Origin: Acidobacteriota bacterium
GTDB taxonomy: Bacteria; Acidobacteriota; Terriglobia; Terriglobales; Acidobacteriaceae
Assembly (NCBI GenBank): GCA_018268755.1
Contig: JAFDVW010000032.1
Span: 1-64,000, forward strand
DNA: 64,000 nucleotides
Reading direction: 5' to 3'
The notes beneath the pieces are model-generated. The model saw only the letters and a program-made list of their open reading frames with translations. It did not search any database and had not been told where the DNA came from. Below, in pieces: positions 49,139 to 57,079 of the stretch (position 1 is the first letter of the stretch; every line of letters begins with the position of its first letter). The position numbers and the translations under genes are program-made.

Positions 49139-49938
49139 ATCTCTACACCCAGAATCCCTTTGAAGGCGAAGCCCGCAATCATGGAGAGAACAAAGAAGAG
49201 GATGATCCAGTTCCACTGCCAGCCCAGGAAAGCGATGTCGCGCGCGGGATAAATCACGGCGATGGATTCGATGGGGCCGCCTTTGGGAAAGCGCGGTTCG
49301 GCGGAAGAGAGCAGCCCCTCCCAGAAGCTTTGCGTGCGCAGCCAGGAGAGGCGCGGCATATTGCTGCCGACAACCACCGTCTTCGAAAAAGTCTGCCCAT
49401 TGAGGGCAAGGTTCACCTGATAGGCGCCGTACTTCGCGGGGGCTACGCGCCACACGACCTGCGAATCACTCGCAATACGCACGGCGGGCGCGTCGGCGAC
49501 CAGGCCATCGGGAAGTTGCAGCGTGGCCTCATCGAGCGGCGCATTCGGTGCGAACTGCGCCTTGACCAGAAATGTCTGGTCCGGACGGAAAGGCTCCATG
49601 CCGAACCAATGATCAAGTTGAACGATCAGCAAGGTCATGGGCACGATAGCCAGCAGAAACGGTCCACCGGCCACGCGCAGATAGCGCAGGGTGCCGCGCA
49701 GAATGCGTCCGTAGGAGCGCAGCACGACAGGAAGCTGGTCCTGAAACAGGCGCACGGCCAGCAGTTGCGCCTGCAATCTTTCTTTGGCTAGCTTTACCGC
49801 CTGCTGGTTCGAGGTGTAGCGGAAGATCACCAGCATGACGAGGCCGGTGACCACCGAGATGGCGAAAACCAGCGTCATCGGCACGCCGCCCCAAAGCGTG
49901 CGGGAGAGAAACAAAGCTGTGAGATACGGCGAAGTCAT
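49135..49938 (-). CDS. Membrane protein coupled to the AlkP-fold enzyme
   Basis: A 267-residue protein with an N-terminal membrane segment (about 18-40), a charged helical stretch (KLAKERLQAQLLAVRLFQDQLPVVLRSYGRILRGT), another membrane segment at about 90-110, a beta-rich extracytoplasmic part and a C-terminal membrane segment (about 242-262). The order (TM, cytoplasmic coiled segment, TM) recalls the Oxa1/EMC3/TMCO1-like fold, but this is a weak impression. The stop overlaps the start of the AlkP-fold gene (ATGA), so the two are translationally coupled. Function is unknown. Confidence 0.65.
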   Translation of the reverse strand: MTSPYLTALFLSRTLWGGVPMTLVFAISVVTGLVMLVIFRYTSNQQAVKLAKERLQAQLLAVRLFQDQLPVVLRSYGRILRGTLRYLRVAGGPFLLAIVPMTLLIVQLDHWFGMEPFRPDQTFLVKAQFAPNAPLDEATLQLPDGLVADAPAVRIASDSQVVWRVAPAKYGAYQVNLALNGQTFSKTVVVGSNMPRLSWLRTQSFWEGLLSSAEPRFPKGGPIESIAVIYPARDIAFLGWQWNWIILFFVLSMIAGFAFKGILGVEI

Positions 49939-50014
49939 CGCAGATTAAGAGAACAACTAACTTCAGAGGACAATCTTTGGTGGTGGTGCAGTTTGAAAAT
50001 GTACCCTGAAATTT

Positions 50015-50107
50015 TTGTCATTCCGAGCCGTGTATTTGCGGCGAGGAATCTGCTGTTGGCTAATAAAGCAGATTTCTCGGGCGATCAAACTGCCCTCGAA
50101 ATGACAA
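50015..50107. repeat. MITE-like palindromic element
   Basis: A 93-bp element bounded by 13-bp inverted repeats, TTGTCATTCCGAG and CTCGAAATGACAA (one mismatch). An internal perfect stem AATCTGCT (50047-50054) / AGCAGATT (50067-50074) gives a long hairpin. There is no coding frame. TGTCATTCCGAG...GAGGAATCTGCT-type repeats are familiar from Acidobacteria and other genomes. It lies in the gap between the two AlkP operons. Confidence 0.65.
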
Positions 50108-50146
50108 TGACCATGGTTGGTTTCTAGCTGCACCATTACCCAAGCT

Positions 50147-50350
50147 TTACTCCAGATACCCCAGCCCTTGCAGGCGCTTCTTGACGGCTTCGGCGTCGGC
50201 GGAGCCGTCGCCCGGGCCCATCAGGCGGGCGATTTCTTTCTCCAGCGTGTGCACCACGAATTCATCCACGCTGGCGTAACCGGAGGCCTCGGCGCACTGT
50301 TTGGCCTTTTCGAGCAGGTCTCCCTCAATTTTGACTTTGTGACCGAACAT
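50147..50350 (-). CDS. Small ribbon-helix-helix-like protein
   Basis: A 67-residue protein. KVKIEGDLLEKAKQCAEASG YASVDEFVVHTLEKEIAR has the strand-helix-helix layout of RHH/CopG-like DNA-binding proteins. The tail VKKRLQGLGYLE resembles the short LGYV-type C-terminal motif common in AlkP/sulfatase proteins. The ATG overlaps the end of the preceding AlkP-fold gene by 26 bp, so it is probably translated from the same mRNA. No toxin gene lies alongside. Whether it binds DNA or partners the AlkP protein is unclear. Confidence 0.65.
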   Translation of the reverse strand: MFGHKVKIEGDLLEKAKQCAEASGYASVDEFVVHTLEKEIARLMGPGDGSADAEAVKKRLQGLGYLE

Positions 50351-52346
50351 GCTGGTTCTGGCTCCTGATGGCGGCGGCCGGGAAAATGGAATGCCCTATC
50401 ATACTCTGGGGTTTGGCAATCCCAAACTCAGCCAGGATGGTGGGCGCAATGTCGGTGAGCGCCGGCGCAGCGGCCGCCATGGGGCGGTTGCTCAGCACGA
50501 CGCCCGGCACCAGGGTGTAGTCCATGCAGTGGTCGCCGCTCCAGGGGTTGAGGTTGTCTTCCAATACGTCGCGCGTGAACGCGCCGAGCACCGTCTTCCA
50601 ACCGGCACGATAGCCGCGGTTGTAGCCTACGATCAGGTCGGGCGCAAGCGCGGTGTGCACGCCTGAGTAGGCCTGCTCGGCGGAATCCACACGCGTGATG
50701 ACGGTATGGCCGCTATCCCGGACAGTCAGCAGCTTCTCTGTAAGTTCCTTCAGCAATGCCTCGGCTTCCGCGCCGGGGGCGACAATGCCGTCCTTTTCCC
50801 GGCCGCGCAGGTTGAGGTAGAGGCCATTCAGGCCGAGGCCATATGCGCGGGTGTGCGCCCAGTCCACGTTGGTGAAGTACTCCCCCTGCTCGGGATCGGC
50901 GCCGTCTTTCAACTTCAGGTATCCGTTTTGCAGCAGCCAGGTGTTCAGGTTGAACGAACGATAAAAGGGAGCAAAGCCGTGGTCGGAGAGGACGAGCAGC
51001 GTGGTGTGCTCATCCACTTTCGGCCAGACCTCGCCGAGCACCTGATCCATCTGCGTATAGAACTGCTCAATGGCCCCGGCGTAGGCGGCCGATTCCGCCG
51101 TGTGGTTGGGATGATGCTCATCCATGGCGCGCCACAGCATGTGCGCGTTCAGGTCCAGGCTGGAGAAATAGAAGAAGAAGAGACCGTTCTTGAATTTGGG
51201 GAACTCTTTGTCAAAGATGCGGCGATGCTCGTTGAGCACTTCGCGCGATTGCTGCAAGTACTCCGCGTCATTAAAGACCCCAGCGGAGAGCGCCTTGGTG
51301 TCTTCCGCAATGCCCTGAGTGTAGAAAGGCCCGCCGATTTCTTCCGCCAATTCCTTTGAGTAGCCGGCCGGGGTGGAGAGCGGCAGCGCGGGATTACGCG
51401 GATCGAGATTCACCGGCGACACATACAGCTCGAAGCGGGGATGCGCCTGCTTGAAATAGAAGCGGGAGATGCCTTCCACCGAAACCAGCCCCGGCACCAG
51501 AGTGAACTTCACTTTGATCCAGTCGCTCCACTCGCCTTCGCGCAGAACGAATTCCTGGTCTTGCAGGGTGAAGCGGGCCACAGGCTGGGTCGGGTCTACA
51601 TCCACCGTGAAATCGGCGGTGGCGGGCGGCGAGCCTTTGCGGAAGGAATTCTCCGGACCGGGAAGGTGCGCGGTCACGCGACCGTTTTCCGGCTGTACGG
51701 CGACAATCTCTCCGCCTTCCACCGCGCCGGTCGCGGTCATCAGGTCATCGGTGTAATAGGTAAAGGTGCCGTAACTGCCGCGCAGATCAGGCGTGCCCAT
51801 GCCGGCAAAGGTGACCGAGCGGGTTTTCACGGGCGGAAAATTGGATGGCATGCGGAACACGGTCGCCGGGATCCCGTGCTGGTCGAGAATCTGCCAGAAG
51901 GCTTCCCCTTGCCGCAACTGCTCGGCGGTCCCGCTGCCCAGCGGGATGCTCCAGCTCCCCAGATGAATGGTGTGCTTCGGCGGCTCGACCCGCGCAATGG
52001 AGAGAAACGGCTGCATGGTCTTGGGGTCGCGGTGGATGAAATCGAAGATGCCGTGCCCGCCGGGATTCATGCCGGTAATCAAATTCGACCATGCGACCGG
52101 GCTCTGCGGCGGAATGGCGGTAGTCAACTTCTGGAATGTCCCCTGCTGCATGAGCCGCGCGAAATTCGGCATCCTGCCGTCCTGCACGAATTTTTGCAGG
52201 AGGTCGGGGTCCATGCCGTCGATGCCCAGCACGATGAGCCGCTGCGGGCCCTCCCAATGGGCCGGGCTGCGATGCGAAAACGCGCGATAGACGACAACTC
52301 CGGCAAGAAGAATGCCGGCGGCAGCAATCCACGTCTTCAGGCCCAT
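50325..52346 (-). CDS. AlkP-superfamily phosphodiesterase/phosphohydrolase (paralogue 2)
   Basis: A 673-residue protein with one N-terminal signal/anchor (about 5-22) and the alkaline-phosphatase catalytic fold. The motifs are LIVLGIDGMDPDLLQKFV, IPPQSPVAWSNLITG, LLVLSDHGFAPFYRS and SGDHCMDYTLVPGVVLSN; all metal-ligand positions are intact. It is paralogous to 46994-49138 (shared GTFQKL, SPVAWS, NPGxHxIxDF, LGLNGLYLN-type motifs) but lacks that protein's extra N-terminal membrane part. The small RHH-like gene overlaps its end. It is divergent from the pseudo-sulfatase gene, separated by 133 bp. Substrate unknown. Confidence 0.88.
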   Translation of the reverse strand: MGLKTWIAAAGILLAGVVVYRAFSHRSPAHWEGPQRLIVLGIDGMDPDLLQKFVQDGRMPNFARLMQQGTFQKLTTAIPPQSPVAWSNLITGMNPGGHGIFDFIHRDPKTMQPFLSIARVEPPKHTIHLGSWSIPLGSGTAEQLRQGEAFWQILDQHGIPATVFRMPSNFPPVKTRSVTFAGMGTPDLRGSYGTFTYYTDDLMTATGAVEGGEIVAVQPENGRVTAHLPGPENSFRKGSPPATADFTVDVDPTQPVARFTLQDQEFVLREGEWSDWIKVKFTLVPGLVSVEGISRFYFKQAHPRFELYVSPVNLDPRNPALPLSTPAGYSKELAEEIGGPFYTQGIAEDTKALSAGVFNDAEYLQQSREVLNEHRRIFDKEFPKFKNGLFFFYFSSLDLNAHMLWRAMDEHHPNHTAESAAYAGAIEQFYTQMDQVLGEVWPKVDEHTTLLVLSDHGFAPFYRSFNLNTWLLQNGYLKLKDGADPEQGEYFTNVDWAHTRAYGLGLNGLYLNLRGREKDGIVAPGAEAEALLKELTEKLLTVRDSGHTVITRVDSAEQAYSGVHTALAPDLIVGYNRGYRAGWKTVLGAFTRDVLEDNLNPWSGDHCMDYTLVPGVVLSNRPMAAAAPALTDIAPTILAEFGIAKPQSMIGHSIFPAAAIRSQNQHVRSQSQN

Positions 52347-52395
52347 GCGGATAGGGATAACCTCAATCCCGCCATTTTACGCGAGGAGGTGTGGG

Positions 52396-52413
52396 GCGGA
52401 CACTCGTGTCCGC
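52396..52413. repeat. Short perfect palindrome GCGGACAC-TC-GTGTCCGC
   Basis: An 18-nt hairpin with 8-bp arms and a 2-nt loop between the divergent AlkP paralogue 2 and pseudo-sulfatase genes. The context GTGGGGCGGACA resembles the intergenic palindromes at 2758 and 12434, so it may be a divergent member of that repeat class, or an operator for the divergent promoters. Confidence 0.5.
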
Positions 52414-52479
52414 GCAACTGCGAGAAACGCGGGCGAGGGCGCCTGCGCCACATCCTGCCCCTCCACGTTATAGTGGTAC

Positions 52480-54081
52480 ATGCTGCGAAGGCTGCTATTG
52501 CTGCTGGTGCTGGCCGTACCCGCGCTGGCGGCGTCCCGTCCCAATATCATTCTTATTACGCTCGATGGCACGCGGGCCGATCGCATGGGCTTCCTGGGCG
52601 CCAAGCCGGGCACTCCGCAGTTGGACGCGCTGGCGCAGAAGGCCCTGGTTTTCGAGCGCGCCTACGCACAGGCGCCGACCACGGTCGTCTCGCACTCCAC
52701 GATCCTGACCGGGCTCTATCCGCAAGCCCATGGGATGACGGAATTCGGCTCGCCGCTGGGCGCGTCGCTGCCCTACCTGCCCGACCTGTTGCGCGCGGGA
52801 GGATATAAGACGGCGGCCTTTGCCAGCACGATTCAGCTCGACCCCCACAGTGGCACGGCCGGCGGCATGGACCGCGGCTTTGCCAGCTTTGACGCAGGGT
52901 TCCACGCACCGCGCGCCGGCGAGGGCCGGTACATTTCTGGGGAGAGGCGCGTTGCGGATGTGGCCCTGCGCGCTGCCTCCTGGTTGCAAAAAACCGGCGT
53001 CGCGCCATTTTTTCTGTGGATGCAGATCAGCGATTCCAGTAACGGAGAAGCCGCCACCGATGCTGCCGTAGGAAAAATAATCGCCGCGCTGCAAGCGAAG
53101 AAGTTGTTCGAGGGGGCGCTGATCGTGGTGGTCTCAGCGCGTGGCGAACCTCTTGGCGCGCACGGCGAAGATGCCGGCGGCGTGTTTCTTTATGACGAGA
53201 CGATCCATGTGCCCCTGCTGGTGAAATTGCCCGCCAACCAGATGGCAGGGAAGCGGGTCCCAGGCCGCGTGCAGTTGGTGGATATCGCGCCTACCGTTCT
53301 CGACGTTGCCGGACTGCCCACAGTTTCCAAAATGCAGGGCCAGTCGTTATTGCGGGTGGCCCGCGGCAGCGGCGGCGACCAGCCCGCCTATGCGCGTAGC
53401 GATTATTCCCGCCAGGCTTTTGGCTGGAGCCCGCTCGAATCCTGGCGAGTGAGCAAATATCTGCTGGTGCGCGCGCCCAAAGCTGAACTCTATGACTTGA
53501 CCCAGGATCCAGGCGCCGCGAAAAATGTTGCGGGCAATTTCAAAGGCACGTTGGACACGCTGGCCGGTCAAGTCGAAGGCTTTGGCCGGCGCGTGGCCGG
53601 AGAGACAGCGGCCTCGGCGAAGTTAAGTTCCAGCGAAATCCAGAAACTGGCCTCTCTCGGTTATGTGGGATTAAACCAGCAGGCAGCAGGCTCCGCGACC
53701 ATCGCAGGCACCGATCCCAAAGATAAAATCGCCGTGGCCAACGCGGTGCACAAGGCGCTGGCCGCCATCGAAGATGGTAGGCCGCAGTCTGCAGTCCCGG
53801 CGCTCGAAGCCATGGTGGCGCAGGACGCCAATCTCTATCTGGCGCAGTACGCGCTGGGTGTGGGCTGCCTGCAGCAGGCGAAGTATGCGCCGGCGATTGA
53901 GCATCTGCGCAAGGCCATCCAGCTGATGCCGGAGTCGGCCTGGGCCAATTTTCAGATGGGCGTGGCTCTGCTGAAAAGCGGAGACTCGAAGACTGCGGCC
54001 ACCCATTTTGAGATTGCCCTCTCGCGCAATCCGAAATGGACCGAAGCCAGCAATTACCTGGCGCAGGCGAAGAAGCGGTAG
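52480..54081 (+). CDS. Sulfatase-fold (AlkP superfamily) protein with TPR tail, catalytic residues apparently lost
   Basis: A 533-residue exported protein: signal peptide about 1-18 and sulfatase-fold domain to about 395 (PNIILITLDGTRADRMGFLG, APTTVVSHSTILTGLYPQAHG, VPLLVKLPANQM, QLVDIAPTVLDVAGLP). A C-terminal TPR region covers about 425-533 (LYLAQYALGVGCLQQAKYAP, WANFQMGVALLKSGDSKTAA). In active relatives the second metal-binding motif is SDHGE; here it is SARGE (219-223), losing both Asp and His. The His/Asp-rich motif after FLW reads MQISDSSNG instead of a VHLYDPH-like sequence. It is probably not catalytic and may bind substrate or partner proteins. The stop abuts the mutarotase gene stop. 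Confidence 0.85.
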   Translation: MLRRLLLLLVLAVPALAASRPNIILITLDGTRADRMGFLGAKPGTPQLDALAQKALVFERAYAQAPTTVVSHSTILTGLYPQAHGMTEFGSPLGASLPYLPDLLRAGGYKTAAFASTIQLDPHSGTAGGMDRGFASFDAGFHAPRAGEGRYISGERRVADVALRAASWLQKTGVAPFFLWMQISDSSNGEAATDAAVGKIIAALQAKKLFEGALIVVVSARGEPLGAHGEDAGGVFLYDETIHVPLLVKLPANQMAGKRVPGRVQLVDIAPTVLDVAGLPTVSKMQGQSLLRVARGSGGDQPAYARSDYSRQAFGWSPLESWRVSKYLLVRAPKAELYDLTQDPGAAKNVAGNFKGTLDTLAGQVEGFGRRVAGETAASAKLSSSEIQKLASLGYVGLNQQAAGSATIAGTDPKDKIAVANAVHKALAAIEDGRPQSAVPALEAMVAQDANLYLAQYALGVGCLQQAKYAPAIEHLRKAIQLMPESAWANFQMGVALLKSGDSKTAATHFEIALSRNPKWTEASNYLAQAKKR

Positions 54082-54420
54082 TTACTTTTCCAGTTCGAAG
54101 ATTTTTTCCATGAGCAGCCACTTCTCGCCCGGTTGGGCCTGCGGCAGCGGCTTCTGGAACTTCCACATCAATTCTTCCCACTCCTGGACTTTGGGGTTGG
54201 CGCGGTCGGCCTGCGCCTTGGCCTCAAAAGAGAAGTGCTCATCGACCTCGAGCACCATGCACATACGTGTGCCGAGGCGATAGATTTCCGCGTTCACGAT
54301 GCCCGCAGCCTTCAAGCTTTGGGTGATTTCGGGCCAGATTTTTTTGTGATAGCGCTCGTACTCCGCGATCAGTTGCGGATCATCTTTCAAGTCGAGCGTC
54401 AGGCAATAGCGTCGAGTCAT
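54082..54420 (-). CDS. L-rhamnose/L-fucose mutarotase (RhaM, DUF718 family)
   Basis: A 112-residue enzyme that interconverts alpha and beta anomers of 6-deoxyhexoses. RYCLTLDLKDDPQLIAEYER is followed by the conserved His in YHKKIWPEI, NAEIYRLGTRMCMVLEVDE and WEELMWKFQKPLP, matching RhaM. It follows the fucose dehydrogenase gene by 22 bp and is the last gene of the minus-strand operon. In the Campylobacter jejuni fuc locus a DUF718 mutarotase likewise accompanies a fucose dehydrogenase and UxaA-type genes, so fucose is the more likely substrate here. Confidence 0.9.
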   Translation of the reverse strand: MTRRYCLTLDLKDDPQLIAEYERYHKKIWPEITQSLKAAGIVNAEIYRLGTRMCMVLEVDEHFSFEAKAQADRANPKVQEWEELMWKFQKPLPQAQPGEKWLLMEKIFELEK

Positions 54421-54442
54421 GGTTCATTCCAGAAATGGTGGG

Positions 54443-55225
54443 CTAGGTGACGGCGCGGTCGAGGTGCACATAACCGCCATCCACAAAGAGATGCTGCCCG
54501 GTGATGTGGCCGGCTTTGGGCGATAAGAGAAAGACCGCCATGGCGGCCAACTCCTCCAGTTTGGTCATTCTGCGTTCCAGAGGAATGTTGGAAACGATGC
54601 TTTGCAACTTTCCTTCCGGGTCCGGAAACGTATTGAGCCACTGCCGGTAGAGCGGCGTCATGACATCGCCCGGCACCACGGCATTCACGCGGATGCTGTA
54701 AGGCAGCAGCTCGAGCGCCCATTCGCGGGTGAGGGAAAGAATAGCGCCCTTGGCGGAGGCATAGCCGGAGGTGCCGCCTTGGCCGGTGACGGCGGTCTTG
54801 GAGCTGATGTTCACAATGCAGCCCTGGCTCTGCTTAAGATGGGGCAGCGCAAAGTGCGCCATGGTGTAGTAATGGAACAAGCTTTTGTGCAGGGATTGCA
54901 GATACAGTTCGGGGCTGCCATTCTCCAGGCCCACGCGGTCGTTCACGCCGGCGTTATTCACCAGGGCATCGAGGCGGCCGAACTGTTCGACGGTTTGCGA
55001 CACGGCGCGGGCACATTCTTCGGCTTGGGTGAGATCGACGGGAATGTAAGCGCAACGCTTGCCGGATTTCCGCAACCCGGCGCAGAAGGCCTCCCCGGCC
55101 GCAGAGTCGCGGTCAAGCACAACCGGAACCGCGCCTTCCTCGCAGGCGGCGCGGGCAATGGCCTCCCCAATGCCTTTGGCCCCGCCGGTCACTACCACGA
55201 CCCGGTCTTTGATCTGCAGATCCAA
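54443..55225 (-). CDS. Short-chain dehydrogenase, probable L-fucose dehydrogenase
   Basis: A 260-residue classical SDR oxidising L-fucose to L-fuconolactone with NAD(P)+. It starts DLQIKDRVVVVTGGAKGIGEA (cofactor motif TGGAKGIG), with NNAGVND, the catalytic Ser in VNISSKTAVTGQGGTSGYASAKGA (YxxxK) and C-terminus FVDGGYVHLDRAVT. The NNAGVND-VGLE, SSKTA-TGQG-TSGY and HLDRA-T motifs are those I recall from bacterial L-fucose dehydrogenases such as the Burkholderia multivorans enzyme and C. jejuni FucX. The start is a TTG at 55225 with SD GAGG; a longer frame upstream has no SDR similarity. The UxaA gene ends 43 bp upstream. Confidence 0.88.
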   Translation of the reverse strand: MDLQIKDRVVVVTGGAKGIGEAIARAACEEGAVPVVLDRDSAAGEAFCAGLRKSGKRCAYIPVDLTQAEECARAVSQTVEQFGRLDALVNNAGVNDRVGLENGSPELYLQSLHKSLFHYYTMAHFALPHLKQSQGCIVNISSKTAVTGQGGTSGYASAKGAILSLTREWALELLPYSIRVNAVVPGDVMTPLYRQWLNTFPDPEGKLQSIVSNIPLERRMTKLEELAAMAVFLLSPKAGHITGQHLFVDGGYVHLDRAVT

Positions 55226-55268
55226 TACTGCCTCGTGTGGACGCCGGGTTGGAATCTGAAAACTTACC

Positions 55269-56918
55269 CTATAACGAAACGCCGCGCTTCCAGGGGATGA
55301 AATCATCCTGGCCCAGGATTTCCGCTTTGGTGCGGGCTTCTCCGCTGGCGATCTGCACCACCAGGTCCAGGATCGCCTCTCCGGTTTCCTCCAGCGTCTT
55401 TTCCCCGGAAATAATACGCCCGGTATCAATATCAATGATGTCGGGCATGCGTTGGGCGAGCTGGCTGTTAGTGGAGACCTTAATCACCGGCGTGATCGGA
55501 TTGCCGGTCGGCGTGCCCAGGCCCGTGGTGAACAGGACAATACTGGCCCCCGCGGCGGCCTGCGCCGTGACGCACTCCACGTCATTGCCCGGCGTGCATT
55601 GCAGGTTCAGCCCTGGCGTGGTGGAGTACTCGGGGTAGTCAAGCACAGCCGTGACCGGGGAAGTTCCGCCCTTGCGCGCGGCCCCGGCGGACTTCATGGC
55701 GTCGGTGATGAGCCCGTCGCGGATATTGCCCGGCGAAGGATTCATGTCGAAGCCGGCATGCACGGCTTTGGCCCGCGCCGCATAATCGCGCATCAGGTGG
55801 ATGAAGCGGTCGCCCACTTCTTTGCTGACGCTGCGATCGATGAGGCTTTGCTCGACGCCGCAGAGTTCGGGGAATTCCGAGAGCAACGTCCGGCCGCCCA
55901 GGGCCGCCAGCAGATCGGAGACGTGGCCGATGGCCGGGTTGGCGGAGAGGCCGGAGAAGCCATCCGAGCCGCCACACTTCAGGCCCACGCACAGGCGGGA
56001 AAGCGGGGCCGGTTTGCGCACCGACTGATTGGCCTCTACCATGCCGAGAAACGTGGCGCGGATCGCCTCCGAGAGCATTTTGAATTCTTCGCCGCTCTTC
56101 TGCTGGTCGAAGACCAACAGCGGCTTATCGAACTTCGGGTTGCGCTGCAGAATTTGTTCGCGCAGGGTCTCGACTTGTGAGTGCTGGCAGCCCAGGCTGA
56201 GAATGGTCGCCCCGGCGACATTGGGATGATGAATGTATCCGGCAATCAGCGAGCAAAGATTGTTGGAATCTTCCCGGGTGCCCCCGCAGCCCGCCTGGTG
56301 CAGCAGGAACTTGATGCCGTCCACGTTCTCAAAAATCCCCCGGCGGGTGGCGGCGGTCCCGCTCTGTCCCGGGACCAGCGTGGGAATCTGTGCCGCTTTG
56401 CCTTCGCGGTATAGCCGTACCATCTCCGCCACCTGCTGGCGGTAGACCTGCGGTGGCGCCAGGCCCAGTTCCTCCTCAAAGGCCTGCTTCAGCACGTTGA
56501 TATTGCGGTTTTCACAGAAAACCAGCGGCACCACCAGCCAGTAATTGCGCGTGCCCACCTGACCGTCGGAGCGGTGGTGTCCCAGAAATGTGCGCTCGCG
56601 CCAACGCGCGATGTCGGGAGGGTTCCAGGGGTAGTTGGCGGATTTTTCGTGGAAATCCGCCGATTCGTGCTGCATGTTACGGGTGGTGACCGCCGCGCCG
56701 CGTGGGATGGGCTCGCGGGCCTTTCCCACCAGAACGCCGTACATCACGATGTCTCCGCCCACGGGAACATCCTGCGTCATGAACTTGTGCTTGGCGGGCA
56801 CGTCGGTGCGCAGGCTATAGGTCTCACCGGAAAAGGCAATCTGGTCACCCTTGCGCAGGTCTTGCAGCGCAATCAGGACATTATCTTTGGGGTCGAGTCT
56901 GAGAACTGGAATTTGCAT
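55269..56918 (-). CDS. UxaA-family hydrolyase (altronate/L-fuconate dehydratase type)
   Basis: A 549-residue full-length UxaA-type dehydratase: N-terminal SAF domain (about 5-95, KDNVLIALQDLRKGDQIAF and MTQDVPVGGDIVMYG), then the UxaA core. That core has DGQVGTRNYWLVVPLVFCEN, QAGCGGTREDSNNLCSLIAGY, LKCGGSDGFSGLSANPAIG and TTGLGTPTGNPITPVIKVSTNS. These enzymes dehydrate sugar acids with an iron-dependent mechanism. Beside a mutarotase and fucose dehydrogenase, L-fuconate is the likely substrate, as proposed for UxaA proteins of the Campylobacter fuc locus. First gene of the minus-strand operon and divergent from lutA. ATG at 56918; the upstream extension is rejected. Confidence 0.9.
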   Translation of the reverse strand: MQIPVLRLDPKDNVLIALQDLRKGDQIAFSGETYSLRTDVPAKHKFMTQDVPVGGDIVMYGVLVGKAREPIPRGAAVTTRNMQHESADFHEKSANYPWNPPDIARWRERTFLGHHRSDGQVGTRNYWLVVPLVFCENRNINVLKQAFEEELGLAPPQVYRQQVAEMVRLYREGKAAQIPTLVPGQSGTAATRRGIFENVDGIKFLLHQAGCGGTREDSNNLCSLIAGYIHHPNVAGATILSLGCQHSQVETLREQILQRNPKFDKPLLVFDQQKSGEEFKMLSEAIRATFLGMVEANQSVRKPAPLSRLCVGLKCGGSDGFSGLSANPAIGHVSDLLAALGGRTLLSEFPELCGVEQSLIDRSVSKEVGDRFIHLMRDYAARAKAVHAGFDMNPSPGNIRDGLITDAMKSAGAARKGGTSPVTAVLDYPEYSTTPGLNLQCTPGNDVECVTAQAAAGASIVLFTTGLGTPTGNPITPVIKVSTNSQLAQRMPDIIDIDTGRIISGEKTLEETGEAILDLVVQIASGEARTKAEILGQDDFIPWKRGVSL

Positions 56919-57079
56919 GGTGTGAAGTGGCGCGAAATTTACAATGTGAGAACGTCCCACACCTCCGGCCGGCTGCGCCGCCAACCATTCTATATACTAA
57001 ATGGCGCCGCTTGTTTCTTGGCGGTGGCGTTCTGTGGAGAAAGCGGAGTCCTCAGGATGGGCCCGAAGAACCGGTATCC

